NCBI GenBank assembly: GCA_023105745.1
Contig: JALGQZ010000011.1
Location: 25,563,975-25,627,974 of the forward strand
DNA length: 64,000 nt
Origin: Austropuccinia psidii
Taxonomy: Eukaryota; Basidiomycota; Pucciniomycetes; Pucciniales; Sphaerophragmiaceae
Reading direction: 5' to 3'
Shown: positions 36,941-48,019 of the stretch, piece after piece
How the letters are laid out: each line of letters starts with the position of its first letter
How positions within the stretch are numbered: position 1 is the first letter of the stretch
Notes under the pieces: generated by a model
Told to the model about the DNA's origin: nothing
The model's input: the letters and a program-made list of their open reading frames with translations, nothing else
Database searches by the model: none
Position numbers and translations under genes: made by a program

Positions 36941-38416
36941 CTATCTTTTTGCAGATTTCTCAAACAATGAATGTAATCTTGCAGTGATTAATTCATCTGG
37001 TATGGCATAGTCTTCTTGTAACATGTCAATTGTTTTAATGAATGACATGTGGTCATATTCACCTTCTCCTGTGAATGTTGGCCATTCCTTCAATTGAGGT
37101 GCTTCTTTCATTAATACTTGGTTGTTGTCTTGATGACTCAAGTCTGTTATGAAAGGATTTGACAATTCCTCTTTTGTTTTAACAGGGCTTCTTATATGAG
37201 AAAATGGTGTTGATAACTTTGGCATATTTAAGTTAGCCTCATTAATCTTATCCATTTTTTCTGTAATAAGCCTTATTTCACTTTGAATATCATCTTTCAG
37301 ATGCATTCTTGCTTCATCACTTTTTTCCACATGGTCCAAAAGTAATTTTTGGTGTGATGAAGTTTTTTCTTCAAATTTTTCTACAGAAATACTTAATTTA
37401 TTTAATTTTTCTGTAAGATTGTCAATACTCACATCATAATTGATTGTCAAAGTCTTGTCTTTGATATCTTTTATGTATTTATACAATTCTTGTTGTCCTT
37501 GTATTAATTTTTGAGTATTGTCAATTAAATTCTTTGGTTTATTATTTTCAACAATAAACTTAATGTTGTCAATTTCTTTTTTGTTTTGCACAACAATTTT
37601 TGTTAAAGAAGATAAATTGTTATTTATTTCTTGTAGTGATAATAAACTGTTTTTAATTTCTTTTAGAGGTAATATACTATTTTTAATTTCTGTTAAAGTA
37701 TTTACAACATCTTTGGACAAGGTTATTTCTTTGGGAAATGAGGTTGTCTCATTCGTTGCTCTTCCTTGTCCTTGAATTCCATCAAGGTTCTGGCCATGTT
37801 GAAAACATTGTCCATGGCATCCTTTTGGATTCTTGGGATTCTGTAGCTTGGGGAATATGGTTTCCTCCAATGCTTTTTCTTGTTCTTCTTCCCTTCTTGG
37901 GGAAGTGGGTTGGCTTGAGGCTTGCTGGTAGAAGCTACTGGGGCTTCTTCCTTGGTTGCCTCCCTCTTTTTGGCATGATAATCCTTGATTTTTTTGATTT
38001 GAGGTTTGGATGACAGTGGATTCCATCCATTGGAGTATTTCACTATCTCCTCCTCTTTGAGGAACTTTTTCAGGATGTGCCAGGAGTTCATCACTCCTTG
38101 GTGTATTTGAGGCAGCATTTCCCAGTCTTTGTCCTTGTATACTGTGTAATACTGCTTGTACTGGCTCATGTAGATGTCTATTTGAGCCCTCTGAATGTGA
38201 TTTGTACCTGTTTGAGTTACTCATACTTAGTTCCAATTCAGGCTCAGATATCATGGGCATTTCTGGGACTTGCCTTTGGGATAAGGCACTTCCTTGTGTG
38301 GATTCTGTTCCACTGGGGATATTGCCCTTTCTTTTCCCTTTTGAGCGATCAATTCTACTTCTGAGTCCAGCTCCATCTGATTGGATGGAGTATTGGGAAC
38401 CTCTTCTGGTAGTCAT
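36941..38416 (-). CDS. gag: gypsy-3 Gag N-terminal frame, ended by a premature TAG
   Basis: 491 codons from ATG at 38416. The N-terminus is Ser/Gln-rich and disordered. A coiled-coil stretch with heptad-like EIKNSILPLKEIKNSLLSLQEI repeats covers roughly residues 235-400. The retrotransposon Gag core begins near residue 440 (WPTFTGEGEYDHMSFIKTIDML). The frame stops at TAG (36943-36941) right after HSLFEKSAKR, inside the Gag core, and the same frame continues [13 protein letters not shown]... From memory of related elements the codon is normally TGG (Trp), so a G to A change is the likely origin. Because the stop lies within Gag and not at a gag/pol boundary, programmed readthrough is less likely than simple damage. 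Confidence 0.85.
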   Translation of the reverse strand: MTTRRGSQYSIQSDGAGLRSRIDRSKGKRKGNIPSGTESTQGSALSQRQVPEMPMISEPELELSMSNSNRYKSHSEGSNRHLHEPVQAVLHSIQGQRLGNAASNTPRSDELLAHPEKVPQRGGDSEILQWMESTVIQTSNQKNQGLSCQKEGGNQGRSPSSFYQQASSQPTSPRREEEQEKALEETIFPKLQNPKNPKGCHGQCFQHGQNLDGIQGQGRATNETTSFPKEITLSKDVVNTLTEIKNSILPLKEIKNSLLSLQEINNNLSSLTKIVVQNKKEIDNIKFIVENNKPKNLIDNTQKLIQGQQELYKYIKDIKDKTLTINYDVSIDNLTEKLNKLSISVEKFEEKTSSHQKLLLDHVEKSDEARMHLKDDIQSEIRLITEKMDKINEANLNMPKLSTPFSHIRSPVKTKEELSNPFITDLSHQDNNQVLMKEAPQLKEWPTFTGEGEYDHMSFIKTIDMLQEDYAIPDELITARLHSLFEKSAKR

Positions 38417-38704
38417 AATTAAATAATAAGAAAAAATAAAAGTATTTTAGAATAAAATTCTTTTATGGCAATTTAAAAAGAGGTGCTCACCTTCAGAGTC
38501 TTGAATGGTGGGCCCTGGAAAGTCTAATTTCTTAGCTTTCTTTCTTTTGGTGATAACTGGTGTTGGAGAACTTTGACAAGTTTCTTCCACCAATCTCTCA
38601 ACAGTAGCTTGGTTGTCTTCTGTTGGGTTATCTTCAAACACTAAAAAAGACAAATAAATATAAGTCTTTTTATAAGAAGTGTTATTTTTGGCAAGATATG
38701 GCAA
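38251..38704 (-). CDS. Possible small spliced ORF in gypsy-3 leader, overlapping gag in another frame
   Basis: A frame at 38704-38491 (MPYLAKNNT.., VFEDNPTEDNQATVERLVEE, TKRKKAKKLDFPGPTIQDSE) ends at a GTGAGC donor (38490). Using the CAG at 38408-38406 as acceptor joins it to 38405-38251. There it reads EEVPNTPSNQMELDSEVE.. in a frame different from Gag and stops with TGA at 38253-38251. An alternative upstream acceptor (TTTTTAG, 38642-38641) would start the exon at 38640. The product is small, acidic then basic, with no known domain. I recall similar proteins predicted in a rust genome, but splicing is unproven. Confidence 0.35.
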
Positions 38705-39146
38705 TTTTCCACGTAGAAATTGCTCTTATATCTTAAAAAAAATGAAATAAATAAAGAAATGAATAAAAATGAATAAAAATAACTTTTTTATTGGTTTTTA
38801 ATATTTTTTAATATTTTTTATGTATATTTTTATTTTTAAAGAATAAAATAAAAAATGAATATGATTCTTATAAAATTAAATTATAATAAAAATTATTTTT
38901 AATTTATAAATTATCTTTTTTAATCACTAGAGTCACTCAAAGAAAGTTCTTGCAAGTCTAAGGATGTGAAAAACCACGTGTAAGACAGTACAATTGCTTT
39001 CCAAATGCCTCAATAGCTTTTAAAATCAATAAAATATAAAATTATTCTATAATTTTATGATTATAAATATAATTTATTATTGGATAAACCCAAATAGAAT
39101 CTTTTTTAAAGGTCTTTTAAGTAAATATCACGGCCAGGCCCCCAAA

Positions 39147-41171
39147 TGTAAGGTTTGACTATGAAATAATAAGTAAAAATTACTAATTTATTACTTATTG
39201 TACTCTGAATGTCCTTATAATTGAAATAAATAAGATTAAAATAATAATAATAATAAAAAAATATTATTATTATGGCGTAAAAATATTATATTACTAAATA
39301 AATATAATAATATAATTAATATTATATGAAATTATAATATTAGAAATAATATATTAATATAAAATAATTAATATATTATAAAGCTCTTTATTATTGTTAC
39401 CAACAAATAATAAAGGCGTAAAAAATTGTTTTTTATAAATAAAAAACAATTAATAACAATAATATTACTAATATTAAAGTTATATATTAATATAAATACT
39501 ATTTATATTAATTAAGAATTATTAAGAGTAATAATAAGAGAGAAATTATTATAATAAGATGAAATAACCTACTTTTAACACTTAAAATAATAATTTTGAG
39601 ATATTTTACGCCAAAAGAATATAATACAACTTTTTCAAATTGTATTTACAATAAAAAATAAAGAAAATTACTAAATTTCTTGATTTTACGTGGAAATGAG
39701 TTTTTAGAGAGATTTTTAACAAAAACAATTAAATAAATGATTTAATCACGTCAAAATAGATGATTATAGCAAGGTGGTCTTTTGTCTTTAATAATATAAT
39801 AGTTTTATATATAAAGAATAAAGAAATTACCTTTGATTTAATTGATTTAATGTTTTTGATGCGTCTGAGGGGAAAACAGAGTAAAAAGAGCTCTATTTAT
39901 AGTAAATACCTCCCTCCTAGAGTCCAACAGGCTTCTAGTAGACGTGTACTGATCATATCCACTGGAATTGATCAATATTTTAAGGTTTGAGGGTGATTAC
40001 ATCATGATCAAACCATATTACATCATTATTACACCATTATTTAGAGTTATCACTATAACTCTAAGTGTGATGACATCAGAGGCTTGGCAGAACCCCAAGT
40101 TTCGTGGATTTTATTAGTTTTAATCATAAACTAATAGTATTCACCAATTTTATCACTCTTAAGACTGTTAAACTTAATTTAAGGTTACAGTATGTGATCA
40201 TAACAGCTCAATTTAAGCTCAAACTTTGATCCTCAATAACTTTTAAGGTTTTCACGCTACAGCAATTCAGAGAGTGAATTCTGATAGCCTGACATAACCT
40301 TATTATGCTTCCAAGAGCTTTTCATTACATCATCAAAACTCTAATTTTGATGATTTTTCTTGTAACTCATCTTTTCTGTCGAAATTCAATATTTTAAACT
40401 TCAAACCTTGATTTCAGGGGGTTATACCCTGAATTTAATAATAAAAATTACATCATTCTTCACAAATGAACTAGGAGAATCTAACTGTGTACTTTTTTTT
40501 AAGTTTGGACTACTTTCACAACAAAGTGGTCAACAGCTCTGTTGATTTTTATCAATATTTCCTCATAAGTCTTAACCTTGTTTATAATTTGCAAAATAAA
40601 GTTCATATCTGTGTTCTTACAGTAATTACGTGGTAACTTTATCTTTGGTTCATCATTCTAGCATGTATAGTTTAGAAGATATTAGCTATGATCACTGAAT
40701 ATATGCGTTGACCAAAAAAGTGCATATATTCAGGATAATTCCTTAAGTATTGATTTTGGGAATTAGCTTATTAATTGTTTTATATGTGGATTTTTGTGGG
40801 GAATCCACTGGTACAATTTATTTCACATGTTGTTTCATTAGTTTCTGAGATAAATAAGGTTTTATGATTTTTATAAGGTATTATACCTTATAATTCCTTA
40901 AATATTGACTTTACAGATATGCCATAAAAGTGGTATATGTGTATTTTTCCATGGGGAATCCAATGGTATAATTTATTTCACATGTTCATTCATTGGTTTT
41001 TAAGTTAAACCAATTTTAGTACCAATTTATGGTATTTTTTGTATATTTGAGTAATTATTTTTAGTGTATAATTATTCTAATTAATTTTAATATAATTATA
41101 TTAAAGGTAAAATTATTATTAATCTTTTTTGTGACCTTATTGGATATGTGGTCATATCTCAAAGGCTCACA
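39147..41171 (-). mobile_element. gypsy-3 5' LTR (2025 bp)
   Basis: The minus-strand start TGTGAGCC is at 41171 and the end CCTTACA at 39147. TATAAATAG is at 39901-39893 (minus), the probable promoter. The bases following on the minus strand (TTTGGGGGCCTGGCCGTGA) are where a tRNA primer-binding site should lie; I could not assign the tRNA. Confidence 0.95.
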
Positions 41172-41176
41172 ATAAT

Positions 41177-41507
41177 ACCCCCAGTTTTCTCTTTGTAGAC
41201 TTTGTGGGCTTTACCAATCTGTTGTATACTAGCTTTTAGTTTATTTACTATTGTAGTATTATTCTCCTCCTGAGTATTCTATTTAAATAATTCTTTTCTC
41301 CTAGTTGTCTTCACAACCATCTCTTTCTTTTTACTTCTTTGCTACCCTATAGGTTTGTTGTGATTGTCTCTCCTTTCCCCCCTCTTTTTTCGCTAAGACT
41401 AATATAGTCCTGCTTCCTGAAGGTTTACTGTCATTTTCTCTCATTTCCCCCTTATTTTATGGCTAAGACTAAAATAGTCCTGCCTCCTGAAGTTCTCCTT
41501 CCTGAAA
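41177..41507 (+). mobile_element. Copia 3' LTR, right segment
   Basis: It continues the copia LTR after gypsy-3 and matches the 5' LTR from about 24180 (TTTTCTCTTTGTAGA) through GCTAAGACTAATATAGTCCTG. It ends before ATTTC at 41508. Confidence 0.75.
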
Positions 41508-41512
41508 ATTTC

Positions 41513-44408
41513 TTTTGAGGGGGGTTTTATAGTCTCCCCCAAAAGGGCAAAATGAGCCAATCTTGTAAAAATGACTCCTTGAAAATAGGTTTTTTTGGGT
41601 AAGTGGAAAATACTAATCATTAGAGAAAAAACTATCTTGTAAGAAGAGGCAATCTTTTGAAATCTAAAGGAAATTCTAAAAAATCCAAAAAAAAAGATTT
41701 TTAGGGTGTTTATGATGTTCAAATTGCGATATTATCCCCCTTGTGTCGCTTTTTGGTCCATTTCAAGGAAATCAAGGGGTTTATATGTTCTATTAGAGTT
41801 TCTAAGAACCTCATTAGGTGAAAATTGCATTGAAAACCTTAGCTAAAGACATTTTTGGCCTCTATGAGGCTTCCAAATTGCTATTTTATAATGCAAATTG
41901 GAAATAGAAATAAGACAAAAACTCATCTTAAGAGGAATATAACATATGTAAATGTCAAACGGTATCCATATATAGCTATTATATGTCTAGGAGAACAACC
42001 AAGAACTTTTATTTGTATTTTATTGTGAAATATTCAAGTAAAAAGATGAGTATTTCTGTGGAAGAGCATATTTCTTCCCATTTGCTATGAGCTGAGGTAG
42101 TCGAAAGAATGTAGAAGACTTCAAGGCCAAATTTTAAAGGTGAAAATTATTAAAAAAGACAAAAAATATATAGAAGGAATGCTTCGGGGGGTATGAATAA
42201 GGAAGGAATGGACCAAACTAGATCAATTATTGAAATAACAGAGAAAATTTGGGAGGAGTGAGACAAATTCATGAGCTTAGCCATCATGCTAATCATATCA
42301 GATTTCATATACACGGATCCTCATGTTTATATGGAATCCAATATTATCAACATGATGGACACATTCATGAATTGGTGTCACTATATTCTCTTAAATAATT
42401 TCTTCTTTGAATGTAAAAAATGTTTCAAAAATATCTACGACATCATTTTAAACCTCTCACTGGTATATTTTCACTTGAGCCAATTGACCCGTTTACACTA
42501 ATTTAGCAGAGTTTCAATCCAAAAATTAGAATGAAGAAATACTTCTTATCAGGATAAAACTATTTGAAACTGAATAATCTTACCAAAGACTTAATCTCCC
42601 CTCTTGTTGAATACTTAGCTTCGCCTTGTGAAGGATCCCTCCCATTTTTTGGTATGTTTAGAACCATGAATAGAATCTCAAACAATCCTCACCTATATCC
42701 CTTGTGTTTTTACCACTACTTTAAACCTCTTCTTTCATTTTCTAAAACAATTGCAATTTTTTTGTTATAAAAAGCCTCAGTTTTTTATTCAAGCTTTACA
42801 TAAATTAAACTTTCAAAGTGAATAAATTGTTAATTCATTGAATAATCCAATTTTTAATCAATTATTTTCACATGTAATAATCCAAGAAAATTATTATAAG
42901 CTTGAATTTAATATTTTAATTTATTCATATCAGGAACATTGTTTATTTCTTGAATATCTATACCACTACTTTAATAATTCAATATATTTATCTTGAAATT
43001 TTTTAATTATTTATCATCTTTTTCCAAGGTAATAGTTACTCTTCTCCATTGAGTATTTTTTACTTTATAGTGTCAAGATTAGAAACTTTTGTTACACTCA
43101 TAAGATACCAATCTCATTCTTTGAAAACTTGCTGATACTTTTTGAACTATTGTTCAAAAAAATTAAATTAATTCACCATTTTCCTATTGAATCCATTTTT
43201 TCCATTGATTTTTCAATCTTGAGAAATTTGTGGCAATCAGTTTTTGAGACTGAAGATAACAAATTTGAGCTTAATAATATCTTTTATGAGCTTTTAACTT
43301 CATTTATCTCTTTTTTTGTACCTAACTGTAAGGTTTTTCTATAAAATTCTTTATCATAATATTTATTATTAATAATTGTATTACTTTCCCCAAATTAGAA
43401 TATGATATATTTGAAAATTATAATCCAAAATATAAACCTAAGTATTATTAATACAAGTAACTCTAGAATTTATAAGAAAACTATGTAAAACATTGAATAT
43501 TAGAAAAACTTCTGATAGCTAGAATCATAATAGCTATATATATAGGCATAATATAGGTATTCTATTATTATTATAGGTCACTGAAAGCTATAGTCCAAAA
43601 AAACCTCTAAAAGAGACAATTCCTTTTGTGTAAATCAATAAGAGCATATGATATATAAGAGAGATCTAATATATATATATAAAGTTAGTATGAAAAATTG
43701 TGTACCAGTAGATTATGGAAAGAATTTCAAAAGGGAAAAAAAAAGTTGAAGAAATAGAATATTGATAAATAAATCACTATCAAGTTATTTTTTAATAAAG
43801 AAATTAAAAATCAGATAAGAAATAGTTTTAAGTGAAAAATAAATATGTTAAAAACATGCCAAAGTAGAGTAGAAATAATTTTTAAGCTTAAACAAATAAT
43901 CAAAAAACATGTAAAATTTCAGAACCAAGAGAGTTTTAAAGGATCTGTGGATTTAGGCAAAATATCTTCAAGAAAAAATACAACAGATGAAACAATTATT
44001 AATTATTTTAATAAATAATCAGACTTCAATAGTTTGATTCTTTATTTATGAAAATAATAACTAATTGAGCACAGAATAATTATTTATAATAATATAATAC
44101 TTTATTAATAAAATATATATGTTGTGGAACATTTATTGTAATTATTGATAAAGAAGAAATAGTAAGTAAATTGCCCCTTTCATTCGTTGATACAACTCCT
44201 CTGTGATATCAGATGCTTTCAGGGGGAATTTAATCATGAAAACTGCTAAAAATATTTAAAAATTGAATTTTAATTTTGAAGCACTCAATTTTTTTATGAC
44301 AATGTATATTACAGGTGTTAAAAGGATATATATAGTATAAATTCAATTGTGTGAATATATTGAAAGGATAATTTCAACCAAAAATCATTTACTTCGGATT
44401 TTCAAACA
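41513..44408. other. AT-rich stretch without recognisable gene
   Basis: It is the right flank of the copia insertion, and continues to the terminus of the two-gene element. Several short frames (42271-42501, 42564-42770, 43129-43344) have Asn/Ile/Phe/Leu-rich compositions typical of random AT-rich DNA. I see no motifs, splice series or terminal repeats. Confidence 0.5.
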
Positions 44409-44600
44409 CCAGGGCAAATCTCGCGTCAATCGTTGGCGATTGACTTCACGTCGCACTGTGGTCAGTATAAAATCTTGCTTCAGTCTCGTTAGTGTCACTT
44501 TATAGTCACTGGATTTAGTGGGTCACGTCACGTCAGCGTCAAGACAACGTCAATCGTCACATGTGTCACATGAGAATGTCACTCAAAGCCCAAACCCGTT
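44409..44600 (+). promoter_or_regulatory. Subterminal GTCA-rich zone and hairpin, copy 2
   Basis: Hairpin stems GTCAATCG (44425-44432) and CGATTGAC (44437-44444) with loop TTGG; in copy 1 the loop is CCGA, so the stem is conserved while the loop changed. About ten GTCA/GTCAC motifs follow before 44590, and TGACGT-type sites are included. This is the likely protein-binding end of the element; binding is inferred. Confidence 0.6.
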
Positions 44601-44754
44601 TCAACACTATTCGCAACGTTTGGGTAATTTCACCTAATAGCTTCCGCCTCCCCGAGGCTTAGCATGCTTACGCACCCGCACCACCCTCCAGATGAGACTC
44701 TGACACTGCCTGCCCCCCATCTCCGTCCTCACCACTCCTTATGCTTTCACACCC

Positions 44755-45065
44755 CCATCCTTACGCTTGTGTAGTGCCCTCCCGACATGCTCCCAACACT
44801 CGTTACAATCCTCATGCTCGTGCAGTGCCCTCCCGACATGTTCCCGACACTGCTTACGATCCTTATGCTCGTGGAGTGCCCTCCCGACATGCCTCCGACA
44901 CTGCTTACAATCCTTATGCTCGCGCAGTGCCCTCCCGACATGCTCCCGACACTGGTTACAATCCTTATGCTCGCAGAGTGCCCCCCTGACATGTTCCTGA
45001 CACTGCTTACGATCCTTACGCTCGCCTAGTAAGTACCCTCCCGACATGCCTCCGACGCCGCTTAC
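44755..45065 (+). repeat. Minisatellite A, copy 2 (about 6 units of 47-52 bp)
   Basis: CCTTACGCTCGTG-like starts recur at about 44759, 44811, 44861, 44910, 44962 and 45016, with CCCTCCCGACATG and CCGACACTG in each unit. It is equivalent to 7930-8345 on the other strand but has fewer units, so the array length varies between copies. Confidence 0.85.
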
Positions 45066-45597
45066 CATCCACAGTGTACGGTGGCTTGTTGGCATACATG
45101 ATGACCGCAATCGCCAAAATATGCTGAGTGGCCTTCTCTGCCAACAGGACCTCAGGGGAAATTGGTCAGTATATTCACAATGTTGTGGTTAGGGTTTAAA
45201 TCATGAGACTCACAAATTAAAACCTAATAAGAGGACTATTTAAGACAAGAAATGTGTCTCCTGTTTCCCCAACAAAACCATTTTATTTCATATAGTTCAA
45301 CTTGAACACTTTGCTTAGTCCTTACCTCATAAGCATTGAATAGTTCAAAAGTTGACTTTAGTAGGTTTCTCACTAGTCAACTTTCTTCAATGTCTCACAG
45401 TGAAGTAATTTCATTTGCATAATATGAAATAATTTGCAAAACATTGCCTCCTTCAATTTCCTGACAAATCGCATTTTGCATATGCGATTATTTTACTTCC
45501 ACCTATTTTCTTCAATTTGGATCTTTTTATTCAAAATTTTCAAACAAGTTATCAATCAACTCGTCACCATCTATTTGCTTACTAAACTAACTCCGCT

Positions 45598-47839
45598 ATG
45601 GCCCAAACCCCAGGAAATTCAACTGAATTTAATGAACGACCAACTTCAGCCCCAGAGAGTGTAAGTGAAATATCTGATATGGCCAGTAGTCGTGAATTAG
45701 GCATTGAAGCAGAGAGCCAGTCACATGAAGATAATCAAGATCCACCAGTTCTTCCAGAATGTGAGTATACATCCATCTTAAGTATTTCTAATCTCTCAAA
45801 ACCTGATATTGTGTCATAGCCTTTATTTCAGGTCAACCTCCAAGCTCTCAGAAACCGAATTTTAAAACTTATGAGAAGGAAAAGACTGTTGAACCTTGTG
45901 CACCGACAGAAGATGATGGGCAAGATGATGTAATTTTCAGTGGGGAGGTGGAAATTATATCCAAGGAGCAATTTGTCTCCAACATTGCTCAAACAATCCC
46001 AAGGCTCGAAAAAATTCAAAATGATAGTAAAATTCCTGATTATGTGCGTCAAAAGATTGCTGAAGCCATGAGCCTCCTCAAAATGGATTTGAACCGTAAG
46101 TCCATTACTAAATCAAAACAAAATTGATAAAAATACCTGCTTAAAATATATGGGCAGGTGTGGAGGTGGGAGAATCTCTACCTGAAGGATCTCGAGTCGT
46201 AATTGGATTTCCAGGCAAAGGATTAGGAAAAAGACCAAATATACATGCGACCAAAAAAACCAACAAAAAACGCCGTACCTTTGAAGCCGCAAAGGATTCC
46301 CGGGATCAAGGTGATGAAATGATCAATGCTGAAGTGGACCATATTGATAATGAACCTCCGCATACTGAACCCCCCCCATACTCAATGAAACAATCCATGA
46401 TGAAGCTCCACATACTGAAAGCCCCCCGATACCCAATGAAACAATCCATGATGCAACCCCTCCCGCCTCTCCTTGGAATATTCAAGCCTTTCAAGAAAGG
46501 GAAACAATTAAACATGATAAAATGGGACGAGATATGACTGATATAATTCCCAATGCTGAGCCCGAAGTGTCATCTGCTGCGAATTTTCAAGGAATATTTT
46601 TATCCCGCATGGAAGAGTTTGCAGGCATTTTGAATTATCATTCCAATATTTCTCAACAATCATGGAAAAGGGGGCTTGATAATATCAATAGGATTTACAA
46701 AAATAGATGGGACAATTTACCAACAAAGGATGCTCATACATTCCTGCCCGTTGGTATTAAGGTGATCAGTAACCGAGAGCTTAAAATGTCGGCTTGGCTG
46801 GAGGACCTTGAGATGGCAGGTGAGTTTTTTTTTATCTTTGTGCATGATACTTGATTATTGGCTGTTGACTGGTGATATAAATTGCAATATACAGGGTTAG
46901 ATTTTTTTTAAGCCAACAGAAACAGAAGCATTTTTTGATCACAACATTTGGAATCTCAAATTGATGAAGGAATCAGCTAAACCTCCAGAGAATCTCCCAA
47001 AATCTGAACACTCCTTCTTCAAAATGGTTCAGAGCCTTCTTTACCCCGCGAATCCAGTTAAACATTTTTGGGCAAATGTTATGTTTGAATCCATTAGTTT
47101 AGTCTCATACGATGTGATTGCACCCAAACCATATGTTGCACCAACATCAAATTCGACCGATCCTCTTGGACTCGAACGCGGAGCAGTTGAATACCTTGCC
47201 TCCTGCTTGAGTAAATTGAAGCAACGTGCAACCCAACTCAGCATTGAAGGTGGCGGGGCTGACAATGAGATATCCACAAAGCCGCACAAGAACCTGGAGG
47301 ATCTAATGGATACAGTTATCCATTTGATGATTGCGTACAACATGGTACGTGCACATACAAAGGTTGAAGTTAATGGAATCAAAGGCAAACTCACAAACTC
47401 AAAAAAAAATGAGGCCATCAAAGATCTTTTGACATGTCACAAGAATCTCGGAATAAATCCAATTTGCTATGGTATATTAGCGGCATTCTGTGCGGCGGGG
47501 GTTTGTGGTTTGATGGTATGCTCAGATGACTGGAGAACAAGCTCAGTTAAAGGGGCTTTATCACTAATTGACATTTCCGCAAAACTTTCGGAGGGTAAAA
47601 ATCTAGTGGAGCCAGTGTGGCTACGTACTAATAAGTATATATGTAATTTACTGAATAAAAGTTTCTTCTCATCAGAGTCTTTTAACCCCACTGTACCTCT
47701 TAGATTTAAATTTGCACGATGCTTGGTATTAGACTTTGGTGATGCCTGGGTGGCGAAGCGTGGTCTTGGTATGAGTGATGAGGTCACATTGACTGTACCC
47801 AGGTCAGCTAAACTTAAAACCAGGATTGACCCGTTTTAG
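45598..47839 (+). pseudogene. Four-exon gene of unknown function, copy 2 (frameshifted)
   Basis: Exons are 45598-45760, 45832-46095, 46158-46819 and 46895-47839. All three introns are short (62-75 bp) with GTGAGT/GTAAGT donors and CAG acceptors, and the codon phase continues across each junction. The predicted product is about 675 aa: acidic N-terminus (MAQTPGNST), IISKEQFVSNIAQTIPRLE helix, basic PGKGLGKRPNIHATKK, PNETIHD repeats, FLSRMEEFAGILNYHS, and a long C-terminal domain (LDFFKPTETEAF to TRIDPF). It is not a family I know. Breaks: an 8-C run at about 46370-46377 shifts exon 3, and an 8-T run at 46902-46909 (7 in copy 1) gives TAA after LDFF. The intron-2 donor is intact here (CCGTAAGT) but mutated in copy 1. 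Confidence 0.7.
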
Positions 47840-48019
47840 ATTAGCATTGTACTAGATAGATTGTAATTTAATTTTGCAAAGTTATTTAAGAATTTAATAA
47901 TCATGACTTCCTATCCTACTACTGCCCAGATGCGACAGTCTGAATACCAATAGTAATTGTACGGTGGCATGCCATTGTACTGTACATATGCCAGGTTTGT
48001 TGCTCTTGTCCGGGATCCC

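Larger units (their letters stand above)
30475..41171 (-). mobile_element. gypsy-3: near-intact Ty3/gypsy chromovirus (10,697 bp)
   Basis: Two 2025-bp LTRs (30475-32499 and 39147-41171) begin TGTGAGCC and end CCTTACA on the minus strand. They flank a gag-pol region, and the insertion is bounded by the 5-bp duplication ATAAT. Reading by eye I see only about 15 differences between the LTRs, under 1 percent, so insertion was recent relative to the surrounding decayed elements. It is inserted in the 3' LTR of the copia element. The only coding lesion I see is a TAG at 36941-36943. Confidence 0.95.
24070..41507 (+). mobile_element. Ty1/copia element, decayed, with nested insertions
   Basis: The left LTR starts TGTTAGAAAA at 24070 and the right LTR starts TGTTAGAAAA at 30373 after a TATGGGGGAG purine tract. 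The right LTR is interrupted by gypsy-3 and resumes at 41177. The 5-mer ATTTC flanks both outer ends (24065-24069 and 41508-41512). Order inside is gag, protease, integrase, RT, RNase H, as in copia elements. Nested within are a 556-bp insert in the left LTR, solo LTR-X (26082-27501) and gypsy-3 (30475-41171). Without these the element would be about 4.8 kb. Confidence 0.8.

Noticed and set aside
36941..36943. Programmed UAG readthrough between gag and pol, as in some retroviruses
   Set aside because: The TAG is inside the Gag core, upstream of the zinc knuckle, not at a gag/pol border, and no readthrough context is evident. A point mutation is simpler.
36324..38426. Plus-strand frames of 70-204 codons over gypsy-3 gag
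   Set aside because: Antisense shadows of the gag-pol frame; hydrophobic Ser/Leu/Phe translations without start context or domains.
44739..45110. Open frames over 44739-45110
   Set aside because: Same minisatellite artefact in copy 2; several frames are open simultaneously.
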